Assembly (NCBI GenBank): GCA_050084515.1
Contig: CM114271.1
Location: 26,722,001 to 26,786,000 of the forward strand
DNA from: Blasia pusilla
Taxonomy: Eukaryota > Marchantiophyta > Marchantiopsida > Blasiales
Direction of reading: 5' to 3'
DNA length: 64,000 bases
Shown: one piece after another, positions 33,301-45,025 of the stretch
How positions within the stretch are numbered: position 1 is the first letter of the stretch
Layout of the letters: every line of letters starts with the position of its first letter
Made by a program: the position numbers and the translations under genes
The notes under the pieces: model-generated
What the model saw: only the letters and a program-made list of their open reading frames with translations
Database searches by the model: none
Told to the model about the DNA's origin: nothing

Positions 33301-36300
33301 AGTTTTGGCACCTGCATGGCCACAATCGGTATTGGAAAAATCACCAGTCCTAATACTGATGTCTGGAAAGGCTATCTAGAAAAGGGATGCTAGTATCAGC
33401 GTACACCATCGCCCAAACATGTTCAAGAACACATTTCGTAGCAACAGAACGATGTTGACTGACGGAATTCAGTACACCCTTGCACGGACAAGTTTAAAAA
33501 ACCTTTTCCTTGGCCGTATTGCATAGCAACGGAAACATGCCAACTCAAGGAGTTGAAAACGATAAGAACGCTCAAACTAGAATAAGATTTTTCGTGCCAA
33601 GGAAACTTGTAAATTCTGGAAATTGAGAAGTGAACGCCTGCATCATTACCACATCATTTCCTGATGACAATCAGATGGAGCTAATTTCGTACACCGAGCG
33701 ATGCAGTGGACTGGCGCAAGAGAGAGAGAACTTGCTTATCCAACTTCAGCATACTGCAGACAGGGCTGATACCGCTTCTCGACGTGCGGAGGTAAAGTCT
33801 TCCGGGTTCAGCTTGTAATATTTGCGCTCACTCTCAAAACCCAGTGTATAAATGACACCGGTAAACAAATCTGGAACAAGTCACAAGTTCGCCCATTCAG
33901 TGACACTTCGCCGTGAAAGCAAATTGTTAAGTTTCAATGTGGCTATGGCTCATACCTAGCATCACAAATCCGGGCTTCTGGCTCACACAGCATTTTATTA
34001 CATTATTCTGAGTTGGAGAATTAAAAGTTGTATTTTCTTATATTATTCTTAGTTGTGAATCCAAAGAATTTTGCGGTGGCAATGGAGATAATTGTTTTCA
34101 TAGAAAGATGAATGAGCTTCTGCATCCTGTTATCGTCATACATTGCTGCATCACCACCAGTTGGTGAGCACACAAGCTATCATTCACGAATACGCCACAC
34201 TAAAGGTGGATCAAAAAGATTTCATTTTGACGAGGTGCACAGTATCACAGTCCAGACTAGACCCAAACTAAAGAGGATAAGCAATTATTTCTTACAGAAA
34301 TTGTTTAATACGCTAACTACTGATAGTTTTGGTTACTTCCCTCATCTCGTTTGAGATTCAGCGGTCAGAAACAGAAAAGATCAAGATAGCATTAATCATA
34401 AGTCCACTTTGAAGTGACATCCCTCTTCCCTCACGCGTGACACTGCGGAAATGACTTCATGGTGGCATTTAAGGAGAGAATGCTACTTCTACTAGCCACT
34501 GGAGATCGTCAACAACCCATCTTTATGGGAAGTGAGAGAGTGAACGCATTTGATAGTTAGTTTCTAACAATGCTTAAATTAAATGGATGTGACAGGAACT
34601 ACAAGAAAGGTTGAACTGTACAGCTGAGCATAGAGCAAAGGCATCACAGGAAGTCGCTGGAGAGATGGTGGAACATTTGAAACGGTTGACAGACCACATG
34701 AAAAACCTAGAAACATCAGTGGATAAAACTACGCTGGGATTTCCCATGAGTGTTTTCCAGAAGAAGGCAGTAGCTGCCAGCCTCGCCAAGCTTTCCTCTA
34801 AGATTGCACAAGCAGAAAAAGATTGCTTGGATCTCAAACATCACACAGCAAGGTTTGAAGAGATAAGGAGGCCAGGACGGGCACAAGAGCATGAGAGCAA
34901 AAAACAGGTCAGCTTTTCCGACTCAAACAACAGAACAAAATGCAGACCATCTCACTGTGGTGATGGAGAAGACAACTATATTTCTACAATTGGTCAAGGA
35001 ACTGCTTTGAAGAAGTTGGAAAATTGGACAGTTTGGAAATGGAGATGGGCAGCCTCAGCAACCAGGGCCAAGAATTTGTCCACACAGCTTTGTCTTGTGG
35101 AGAGTCTGTCCAAGTACAGACTCTTGCAAGAGAGAGAGACAGGCAGTGGGACCACAGTTAGTGAAGAAACAAGGCTGTCATCTAAACAGCTGAAATCTTC
35201 TGAGCCTGAAGATCTGGCCCGGCCTCTCCAAAAAAAACTGGGGTCTTTCATCCTGAGGCACAACCTTGTACCCCTCATTTTGTCTGCCTGGCGAACATTC
35301 ACCAGATTGTCCAATCTTGAACGAAAGGCAATTTCTAGAAACAAATCTTTGGAAAAGATCATCTCTGCTCTCCCTTGGTGGATTCGTCGGGTCGGCGAGC
35401 GGAGAAGTATGGAGCGATATTTCTTCCACTGGCAATTGCTTGCTCTGCGAGCAAATAGATCCAAGGTGCAGCCAGCTCAGCAGCCACACCAACCACTCAA
35501 ACACAAGATTTCACCTGTAAGCCCAAAAGCTCAAGGCAACATTCAAGGACATCAAGAATCCCCAGCTCCTACAACTACAACTAAATTCCAAGATGCTCAG
35601 ATACAAACCTGTATAAGGTTTAGAGACACAGATGTTGATAAGAAGCAGAAGACATGCACTGCTTTTGGAATAAGTAATACCACACAACGACCAAGATCAG
35701 AACCCGCAACAGCTCCCGGAGGATGTCATAAATGTGACATGCATAGTGGATACTCTGCTGGTGGCCCTCACACATTGAGATTCAAAGAACCCAAGAATGG
35801 GTCAAATAAATTCACATCCAAAGCTCTGCATACTTTGCAGGTGAGCATGTCACCATACCAACACCAGTGATGTTAAAACGGCAAATTATTGCACACGATG
35901 CAGTCCATCTGTTTCAAACCTCACCAAAAGTACACTGTCATCACCTGTGGTACCTCTGTTTTTCTTACCAGAACTCACTCCAACAAGAGTTAACGGAACT
36001 ACAATACCTACTGTCAAGAGAAATGCAGAACAAGCAGCAAGTAATCTCCTTGACTCATGTAATTCTATTAGTTAACACAAGGATGAATTCCAAAAGAACA
36101 AGGTGCTCAATTCCTTGAATAATAGTTTGATATTCAGTTAAGGAGAGTACTGATATAAGGCAAACCAGACTATAAACTTACTATTCTTTTGTTGCATTCG
36201 TGATACAGATCACTGCCAAACAAGAAGATCCTGGGAGAATATTTAGTGGTGGTCCACCGGAAAACAACAAGCAGGCTTTGACATCTGTGTTTAGAGTCTG

Positions 36301-37369
36301 CAATAATTTGGCTCAGGCTTTGACTGAAGTGCATGAACGATTGTGTGGCACAGAAAATCAGTTGAGAACCAGTGCAAGGCTAAGTACAACACAAACACCT
36401 AAGTTGGGGATCAATGACAGGACAGCAAGAAGCACCACAAGGCACCCAGAAGCACAAGATGAAAGGGAAGGCGGTCAAGGATCAATGACAAGGCAGACGT
36501 TGACCACTGGTCAGATGTTGACCACTGGTCAGACATCCTTTGGTCAAAGAATCCCTCGTTATGCCTTACCAATTGGAAGGGCAACCCGATTCAACTCCTC
36601 AAACTCCCTACAGCAAAGAGAGGTCAGGCCTCTCTCATCCACATACATCACTCCTCATACCCAAGATGATCAATCCCTTCAGGGGAACATCGGTGGTAAA
36701 TATCTACCATCTCAAGAAGGAAGAGACTACAGCAATGGTCATCAGCCCCTATCCTCAGCTACTAGTCGAATTACAAAATCCATAGCCATCAGTAGTGACG
36801 GAAATATCTGCACGCCATCATCCAAGGCCACTGATTGCTCTCATACCACTGTAGTCCAAATTCTCAACCAAGACAACAATAAGATTGGAGAGGTAGCCAT
36901 ACACACTCACCCTCTCAGTGGTGGCAGGGATGTACCTGATTACACTCTGAGATCCGAATCCTGCAGTGGAAGGGATGAGAAGAGGGGTGAAAAGGGGGAC
37001 AGAAGCAAAGGTGAGAAACTAGAAACACAGCAGGAGAACAAGAAAACCGACTTGAAGCCTTCTTTCCAAGCTCACACCATTTCTACAGTGGATGAAAAGC
37101 CCAGTGTTAGGCCTACCACACCAGCTCCTCACCACCAGCCTATTGTAAAAAAAAACAACGCAGTAGATAGAGTAGACACCACACGTTTACTATCCTCATT
37201 AAAGAGGAAGAGTTGCATTGGCTCCGAGTACGCAGCACTTTTGAAATCTGAGATTCTCCGCTTAAGAGAGGGACGATTGCTTATTGAGGACAAGTTGCTG
37301 CAAGCTGGCTGTGACGTAGAGAAAGAGTGGCCTCTGATAAAGAAACCAAGCTGGAAAAGTCATTACTGA
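30349..37369 (+). CDS. Large coiled-coil protein with Sfi1-like tryptophan motifs
   Basis: Eight exons join in frame: 30349-31179, 31698-31883, 32197-32418, 32732-32926, 33675-33791, 34596-35840, 35972-36040 and 36209-37369, giving 1,341 residues. Order: a basic N-terminal region (1-260) beginning MEGKGGGGGGGEDSRG; VLAFQRWRHTQLK at 265-277; long coiled coils at about 278-620 (LVKLEQELGTKDKLIAQLRS, VKQLEKELLKTLERA); a middle block with three further Trp motifs at about 657-672 (WTVWKWRWAASATRAKN), 741-757 (LILSAWRTFTRLSNLER) and 788-806 (ERYFFHWQLLALRANRS); then a Ser/Thr/Gln-rich tail ending LLQAGCDVEKEW near the C-terminus. The A/F-x-x-W-R/K spacing resembles the centrin-binding repeats of Sfi1 and POC5-type proteins, suggesting a microtubule-organising or basal-body role (inference). 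Not assigned to a named family. An in-frame ATG at 30277 could add 24 residues. Confidence 0.75.
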
Positions 37370-38740
37370 CAAATTGAACCAGTCTGTAGTGTTGCACAAT
37401 AAGCTATGAAGCGATCTCTGCTTCTTCTCCAAGCTGCCACTTCTTTTTAGCAAATGAGTTTGTAGGTCACCACCCAACAGCCAGTCTGAATTTCTCACAA
37501 TGCCTTCAACCACATTATACATTTGGCTTCTTTCAAGTTCCTCTGCCTACCTCCTGGGTGTTAAAATATAATCTGGTAAACAATCTGAGAGGAACACAAA
37601 TACTAAGGATTACATTACCCACCCTTCAGAAGCTATAGCTACAAGCTCCCCAGGAGATCCATGTTGCAACGAATATTCACTGCTACCAGCTTAAGGAGCA
37701 TCACCTACTACCCATATGGAGCCGGGAAAAAAATCTTGCTCTCAGTAATTTAAAAGGACATCATATTTAAACCCAAGATTTCACTTCCACAGGTTTAGCT
37801 TGAACCAACCAGGTATTGTGAACTGGATAGGCAACCATACACACAAACCACGGACTCGATCAGCACTAACAAGTCTCAGAGAAACATGTGGCACTGCAAG
37901 CTGCACTCAAATTAACCTGATCTGAGATTAACAGTCAATCTCATGGCCAAGCTGCGCTACAGAGAAACTGATAGGAATTGAAATTGAAACTGCACACTAC
38001 TCTCAGGTCCTGTGTGTCAAGAGACAGAACATTCAGTACCGTACTGGGTCCGACAAATGAGTGACATACCAAGAAGTTCCAAAACTTCAAATCATTCATG
38101 ACATGGTTGGTCTAAGATACAAATCTAACAGAATTCCCATGAGATTGCAAAGGGAGAACTGGGTAGCATAATCGATGGTACAACGTAGCTCAGTGGCAGA
38201 TCCAGTGCTCTGCAAGTATGAAAAACCTCTGAGAATCCTTCTCCTCCTTTTTGCTTGGCCAGGGTTGTGCACAAACTTGACAGGCGATCTCTTGGCAGAA
38301 ACTCAGCTCGCCTTTAAAGCAATAGGTAGAAGTGGGCCAAATTTGTCCCCCTTTAGTTGCAGATGAGCCACAAAAGTAAAGTGCAAAAGGAGACACGTGC
38401 AAACCAATAAATACCAATTCCGCATTTTATTCTATGAAAAATCAATGTAATCCTTGAAAGAGAAAGGGACCACCAATCTGAGATTGATTTCTTGCAAAGG
38501 CATGCCCGTCCCTAATCTGCACAAGGAACTGAAGTGTCCTCACCAAAACTACCAGAGTTGTCTCCTGATCTAACTGGTAACAAGAGGTGTGAGGAAGTGG
38601 TCCTGACTGGGCCAGCTAAAACATCTTGTGACGTAGTGGAAGAGCCGAAGTAGATGAAGCTAGTAAACTGCATGGACTTTTGGTATGGACCACCCAAAAC
38701 TTTTGAAGTTGCTGCACTCTTTGCACCAGACTGCACAAAC
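37370..38740. other. Convergent intergenic region
   Basis: 3' flanks of the coiled-coil gene (+) and mS34 (-). No other gene is visible. A pol III A-box-like string ('tagctcagtggc', about 38187) has no B box or cloverleaf partner. Confidence 0.5.
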
Positions 38741-39636
38741 TCATGGTTTCTTCAAACCTTGCGCCTCTTCTCTAATGTATCTCCAGCACCGTTTATTCAC
38801 TCCACCGATTTTCTCAATAACACCTGTTTTAGGCGCCCCTGCAAGATGAGACAAAGCAAACTTTAAGCACTTGGACACATCAAATGCAGAGTCACCCATA
38901 CGCGCTGGTCACGTCAATAAACTAGCAGAGAAATGGTCTATCGATTAGCGATGCCGAAGGCTGTATCTTCTCATATTGCATTCATCAGACAGAGTCACCT
39001 AGTGTGATGAAAGGCACAGACTAACACAATTCAGTCAACTTGACGGGAGTCTCCAACAGTCTCGAATGCTAGTAATTGACTTGGCTTTTCAGGTTTCAGC
39101 AACAAGCTCCTGCTCAGACGATTCATTGACATGGAAGACTTGAAACTCTCCATGCTTTCAAGAGCTTAGGAATCAGCGCAAATGTGCAGATCGAGAGAAA
39201 AACCAAATCAAGCTATCCCACCTGAGTCGTGAAAAACTCCCCAGGCGGCTCCATGTCGAGCGTCCTGCCATGAAAGCCCACATTGCACCGCATAATTAGT
39301 TACATCACAGATTGGAATGACAGAATACTCCCAAGTACATGTGCAAAATCCCATGTGCATCCGTCAATTCACCACATGATATCTCAACAATGTGGGGGAA
39401 AACTGTGGCCCTCCCCACACCTTGAAAAGCTGGATCTTCGTGACATGGTAATAAGTGTCGGCATTCCAATGTCCTTTCATAACCTTAGCACCCAAACCCC
39501 AATTCGGTAAAAACCGCAGCACTTCAACGAGATTTTTCTTCTTCCGAGTCTTCGGAGGCGCCGTCGCCGTCGCTGTCGCCACAGACGAGCAGGCGCGTCT
39601 TAGTATCAAAAATGTAGCATGGGCGCCTGAAGCCAT
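38741..39636 (-). CDS. mS34: Mitochondrial small-subunit ribosomal protein mS34
   Basis: Three exons read on the minus strand. 39421-39636 gives MASGAHATFLILRRACSSVA (presequence) then LVEVLRFLPNWGLGAKVMKG and YYHVTKIQLFK. The 43-base exon 39222-39264 gives DARHGAAWGVFHDS. 38741-38838 gives GAPKTGVIEKIGGVNKRCWR then YIREEAQGLKKP and TGA. The total is 118 residues, the usual size for plant mS34. Donors GTGTGG and GTGGGA are followed by acceptors ending gcag; introns are phase 0 and 1. The order F(L/V)PNWGxG, YxxTK(I)xLFK, (G/R)HGxAWG and NKRCWRYI is the family signature. An in-frame ATG eight codons upstream (39660) is possible, but MASG starts the presequence better. mS34 sits in the mitoribosomal small subunit. 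Confidence 0.9.
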
Positions 39637-39639
39637 GAG

Positions 39640-40110
39640 TCTGCCCCCCCCCTCCTTCACCCTCCGATCCCTTACAACCCCGTCACATACCCCACTGAAT
39701 AACCCCTACTCTTTCTCTCTCTCTCTCACTACATCGTACTGTTCAAAGCCACTCGAAATCGGAATAATCCGTGCATTGTCTTTCAACTCCCCCTCCTCTC
39801 TCTCTTTCTCTTCCTGAGGAGCATCAGAAATCTCGAGAAAACGCACTATTCGTTCTCGCTAACTTCAATATGCTGAAAGGAAAGATGCTGACCGAAACGC
39901 TTCAAATTCGACGGAACCCTAAACGTTTCCACATTGGAGCAGTACCGGAACTCGAAGTTCCAAAGAACGCGCCATTGATCGGATCAGTCCTAACACGCAG
40001 TTTCCTCTCGGATCAGTCCTAACACGTATGAGACTGCGGTTAGGGTTGAAGGGGTTGCGTAAAACTAATTTAAATCATCATACATTATTAGGATGAGATG
40101 AGGATGGGTT
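39640..40110. promoter_or_regulatory. Probable mS34 promoter region
   Basis: Pyrimidine-rich on the + strand (GA-rich in the gene's direction), with 'ctctttctctctctctctca' at about 39707-39727. Short + strand frames here (39771-40022) include an imperfect direct repeat, 'ggatcagtcctaacacg', at 39979 and 40009. I see no supportable gene. Confidence 0.35.
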
Positions 40111-40122
40111 TGAGGAACCTTA

Positions 40123-40508
40123 GGGCGGGGTCCCATGGGCCAACGTCGGGCACCAACGGTGGTCCTTGTTAAAGCAGATCTCCATCGAACGGTCCAGAAT
40201 CTTTTGTCCTGGCCGGAGTCGGTGATTTGCAAACAGAGTCTTTGGTTTTGTCCGGCAGTCCTTGGTTTTCTTGCGCCCAAAAAAATTGGGCGCAAGAAAT
40301 GATGTGCGTCCTCGCGACCTCCACAACCCGGTAGAAATTTGAAAAAACTCGTTCCACTTCTAACCGTTTTTGTCATTTTTTTTGTCGTATTCTCCCAACC
40401 GGTTGGAAGGAACCGGCTGGAAAGCCGCCGCCGGCGAGCAGTTCCAGCCGGCGGGTGGCTTCTTGGGGTCGCAAGCAACCCCAAGAAGTCGCCCATGCGA
40501 CCCGGCCC
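40123..40508. mobile_element. MITE with TTA target duplication (PIF/Harbinger-like), 386 bp
   Basis: The left end 'gggcggggtcccatgggc' is matched in inverse by the right end 'gcccatgcgacccggccc' (16 of 18 positions). TTA is duplicated on both flanks (40120-40122 and 40509-40511). The inner block 'cccaaaaaaattgggcgcaa' is shared with the 29066 copy. The interior is GC-rich, with several nested inverted repeats around 'ccggttggaaggaaccggc'. Non-coding. Confidence 0.85.
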
Positions 40509-40655
40509 TTAGTATGCTTTTAGCGACTAACATATACATATGCTTTTTGTATTCCTCTCATATAGACATATGTACGGTTTAACAGAAAAGTAAACAAGAG
40601 GAGTTAAAATAATAGATCTAAAGGACATGTTTCCCATAACAAAATGATTCTTTCA

Positions 40656-40683
40656 TCCGTGCATAGCACAGGTAGGATTCTAG
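40656..40683 (+). mobile_element. Helitron-like 3' terminus
   Basis: Hairpin 'ccgtgcatagcacagg' followed seven bases later by CTAG and then T, the Helitron 3' signature (stem-loop about 10 nt before CTRR, insertion before T). A decayed version occurs at 41246-41273 ('catgcatagcacaggcaacc' then 'tttagt'). The matching 5' TC end is not established. Confidence 0.5.
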
Positions 40684-41499
40684 TTATGACATAATTAAGA
40701 TGGGATTTGACGAGGAAACCTCTTCAAATCTTCCTCATGCGTTGACAACCAAGAGTTTTTATGATGTTGACATGTGTCATTTTAAGAAAAAAAAAATCAA
40801 TTAAAATGAGATAATGGGAAATGAGGAGGGGAGGCTTTTTAAAATTTGACCACTATGCCGCCCAAGTTTGGGTTTTTTAAGAGTGTTCGAGAAGACGGTT
40901 TAGAGAATACGGTGGGAAGAAACGGGGCAAAGAGTAACCCGGTGGGAAGAAACGAGGGTTCTAATCCGAGAGGAAACTGCGCTGGTTTTCCCGTTTTTTT
41001 GTGCAACATGAGGAGGACAAAATAATTTGATGGGCAAGAAGATGAATATGGTGTGGAGAAAAAAATGGTACAATGTGGATAACAATCCCATGTGGAGGAA
41101 TAATTGATTGCTAAAAGATAAAAATTATATTGATCTATCCGACGGTCCATAAATTCAAATCATAGGGTTGAGAATACTGCAGAATAACTTGTATTCTGCA
41201 GCCTCTACACTCCAGGTTCACATGTTGCAAGGGCCGTAAAGATCAGTCATGCATAGCACAGGCAACCCTTTAGTCATTAATTATTTTGAAGTGGTTTTGG
41301 AGTGGTGATATGTAGTGAGGTTGTGGGGGATTCACTTTCGTAGTTAAGTGGAAATTCAAATTTTAGGGAGGTTTTTGATGAGATATGCGATGAGCTCCTG
41401 TGAAAATGTAAGAAATGCTCGACACGCAATGGGTATTGGTAAAAAAGCGAAGATACAAACTATATGTAATGACATACAGAATCATGACCGTTATACTAA

Positions 41500-43700
41500 G
41501 AAATGTTCATGGTGTAAAATCTATGTATATATATAGAAGAAGGAAAAATATAGAGAAAAGGGTTAGAAATGAGTGAAGTGGGGAAAGTGGTAGGCATATT
41601 AACCATGGCAAGTAATTGTAGGAAAATGTTTCTTACTGAGGAGAAAGAGATGCAAAAGTTAGGGGCATTATAGTGGAATTAGTACATTAGTTATAGTAGT
41701 GGGAATATTAACATTAGGCGGTAGTACATAGAGTGAGAATGTGACTTAGGGGAGTGGGAATATATTGTGGACATGCAACTTTTGAAGTTGATGTCGGAAG
41801 CTAGCTTCATAATCACAAATAAGTTGAGTCTCCACAAAATTTAGAATGTGTTATGATAAGATGGAACTATTTGTACCAAAAGCCCGATAAAGAGATGTGA
41901 AAATTATTCTACATTGTAATGCATCAAAGATTGTAGTGAATGTGAGCAAAAAAAATTAGCTGACAATGAGAGAGTGGGGTCATGTGTGAAAAAAATACAA
42001 GGAAGAAGTGAAAACCCATAATTTTCAAATTTGGATGAAGGCAGAAACAAAGCCTCAAAAGTCGGTATAGATAGTATGATATCTATTGCCTATCTATTGA
42101 GTCACTTGTGCATCTTTGACTCAATTACATGAGCTTGTAGTAAGAGTCTTGTGTCACCAGCAATGAGAGGTTGAACATGCTCAAACAAATCCTTGAATTT
42201 TGAACTAGCACCTTGACTTTCTGACTAAGAAATATTATTTGTGACATAGGGATGTCAATCTCTTCATAGAGAGAGGAGAGAAGGTCATCATGTACATCAA
42301 ACTTTATTTGCACAGCAACTAGCTCCTCTTGGGAAGTTGCAAGCTCAAATAACGCATCTTGGTAGAGACGAAGAAGAACAGAAATATGGCATTCACAAGT
42401 TGAAGAAAATGCTAGGGACTGTTCCCGCGAATCGTGCAACAGGAAAATTTGGCATTGGTGTGAGAAAGAAAACAAAGCCTTATGAACATTTGGTTGATCT
42501 GAATAACATATGTTGATAATTTGTCACAACATAAGGAAGGAACAAAGATATATATATATGAGATCTCCACCAAGGTTGGTAGAGAAGTGGCAATAATTAA
42601 GACAAAATTGGTGGAGATGTAAGTTGAATATCAAATGCAGAGTGTGAATCAAAAGAGAGTTGGACCTGAATTGAAATAATTCATAGCAATAACAAAGAAT
42701 ATGTATGAAGATATGATGTTGCATAAGAGAAAAATATTTCAATTACAACACAGAGGTTGGAGTAAGAAAACTTATGTACAAAGAGCTAATTACATGGTTA
42801 CATTTTCTGTGCACTTGTGCTTTTCTGGTGATCTCACAATAGTAGATGAATCAAATGCAGTGCGATTAGAGTAAGCATCTGATATGCTTACACTAATCAT
42901 ACTGCATTTGATACCACTTGTCTCCTCACAATGAGGAAGAATGGGAATGGTATAAGGGGTATCGCCAGCTATAGGAGTAAACTCAAAAAGCTCACCACTT
43001 GAGTGGGCGTGTTTGAGTCTACATATAAGGTCTGATATATACCTTGGAAGGGGATCAGTCGATGACCTTGTGGACCGGTTGATGAAATTCAAGATGTAGG
43101 GTCCTCAAATGGTCTAAACGGATTTCCCTAGTGACTAATATAAAAAATCTATTCCCTTGTGAGCGGGTTAAGGTAGTCTCTTTGAAGTCTACGCCCTTAT
43201 ATCGCAATGCCTCCTTTTGGATTCCTCAAAAAATACAGGTGAAATAATAATAGATGGAGTATGTACACATAATGCATATGAAAAAAAAATAGTAACCATA
43301 AACGAAAGATAGAGAGTGGTTATCTTGCTCATCCTTATTGAGAGAGCGAAATTTTTCATTCCATATCTTCCCTTGTGTAATGATTTCTTTTATTTTCCCT
43401 CTAATTATGCCATGTTCCCAAAATGCAAGGACAAGGCAAAGATTATCATAGAACCTCATTTGATTTTCAATGGGACATACAAAAGATGGTGGAGATTCCT
43501 CATGAATGCTGGACATCGTTGAGTATTATACTCACAAAGTCCATGAAGGTTGCAAGTACCTGGTGGAAAGCTAGATGATTGGAATAGTATGAGAGAGGTG
43601 AAGTAAAGCTCAATAGCAAAGGATTTTTATCTAAGAACTTACTTAAAGGGTTAATTCTGTTGTTGTTGTCCTTTGAAGCACATGCACTTTTGGGGTGGAT
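41500..43700. repeat. AT-rich block, right copy of the pair with 2.2-5.4 kb
   Basis: Collinear in the same orientation with the left block at four spaced anchor points. It holds minus-strand peptide fragments: 42125-42475 with SSLYEEIDIPMSQI, 42790-43092 with PLPRYISDLICRLKHAHSSG, and 43226-43516 with SFVCPIENQMRFYDNLCLVL. All could be exons of one decayed minus-strand gene, but I could not join them. A PBS-like 'tggtattggcgctcaag' lies further right on the minus strand near 44320. Confidence 0.45.
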
Positions 43701-44141
43701 GATTCCTACTCTAGGATGTACATTGTATGTGTATTACATAGGTGGATTGGGTGTAGTTGACTTCTTCTTACCTTTGGACCTGGTGAAGTCATCATTGATT
43801 ATCATTCTACATGGTAGAAAATGCAACAATGTTTGTGGACAAAGTAGAACTCATATTTGATGTCCGGATGTCCTAAAGTCTTCCAATCATAAAATACCAA
43901 AAATAGCTAATTTTTGCCTACTTCACACACATGTTAACATAACATATACTAGCCTTGTAACAAAAGCATACCTTACTATTATGAGACATCTGCCACTCGG
44001 GGGAGATAGTCTATGGATCACCTACAATTTTTTGGAGTCAAAAACCCCTAACTTATAAGTGAACAAAAATTTCCTCCCCCTTACTTACTTTAAATCCACA
44101 AGTTTTAAAAAATTATGATCCCTATATTGTGTTAAGTAATT

Positions 44142-44214
44142 CATCCAGGATATATGAATTGGAGAACGGTGATTTAGGGTAAATCACTGTTCTCCAATTC
44201 ATATATCCTGGATG
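44142..44214. repeat. Near-perfect foldback, 35-bp arms and 3-nt loop
   Basis: The left arm starts 'catccaggatatatgaattg' and the right arm ends 'caattcatatatcctggatg'. The arms are complementary over 35 positions with a single G-U type difference, and the loop is 'ggg'. The arms are otherwise single-copy in this window. Confidence 0.9.
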
Positions 44215-45025
44215 TAGACTTGGTTTCATGGACAAGCTCACATTTTAAATCACCGTTTCAATATCAATATATTAGCCATCACATGCATCATATGTGAACA
44301 AGGTGTTGCTCATACTTGAGCGCCAATACCAATTGCACAATATCTAACAGACACTACATGCATGCCCATCTTTTGGGACAGGCCGATCCAAAAGATCAAT
44401 AGGAGATCTACATCTACCCCATTAACTACCATATTTTTGTTTAATAAATAGAATGTGACCTAACCAAAACTCCTTTGTAGGGACTACTATCTTCTTATCC
44501 AACTCTTCTTGTCTTCGCTTCTTAGACTTACTTCATATGGTAGAAGGGCCAACTTGTGTAGTAGACTCAAACAAAACAACTATATCACTTCCAATGTCAA
44601 CATAACAAGTTGCGTAGTCTTGATTAGTTGGTTATTTTACCTTATGTGTAGTGTAATATTTTTTGTGATATTCATGTTAGCCTATCTTTAGAAATGAAAG
44701 GATTGCAAGCCCAATCACTCACCAAAGTAGACTTGTAGTATATTTTGCCCTCAAATGTCACAAAAGGCATAACTTGAAAAAACAATACATTTGTGCACTC
44801 TTGCAGAATTGAACTAAATACATGCCTTACCTCATGTCCTAATGTTTATGTCTCTATGGATTGATTGTTATCTGCATCCTCAGCCAAGTCCTCATTAATC
44901 ACTATGAAATCAAGAGAGGCCGGTGCATCACTTTCCCACGCATCGAGACTATTCAATTCCCTTGGCATTGGGTCATCAGCTTCTATTTCATCAACACTAG
45001 ACTCCTCGAGTGGTCAAGGGCTTAT

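Noticed and set aside
38175-38260. tRNA-like A box ('tagctcagtggc')
   Set aside because: No B box at the right distance and no cloverleaf arms can be drawn.
44300-44340. Minus-strand 'tggtattggcgctcaag' resembling a copia primer-binding site (tRNA-iMet)
   Set aside because: Only partial match, and no LTR pair or copia pol could be found around it.
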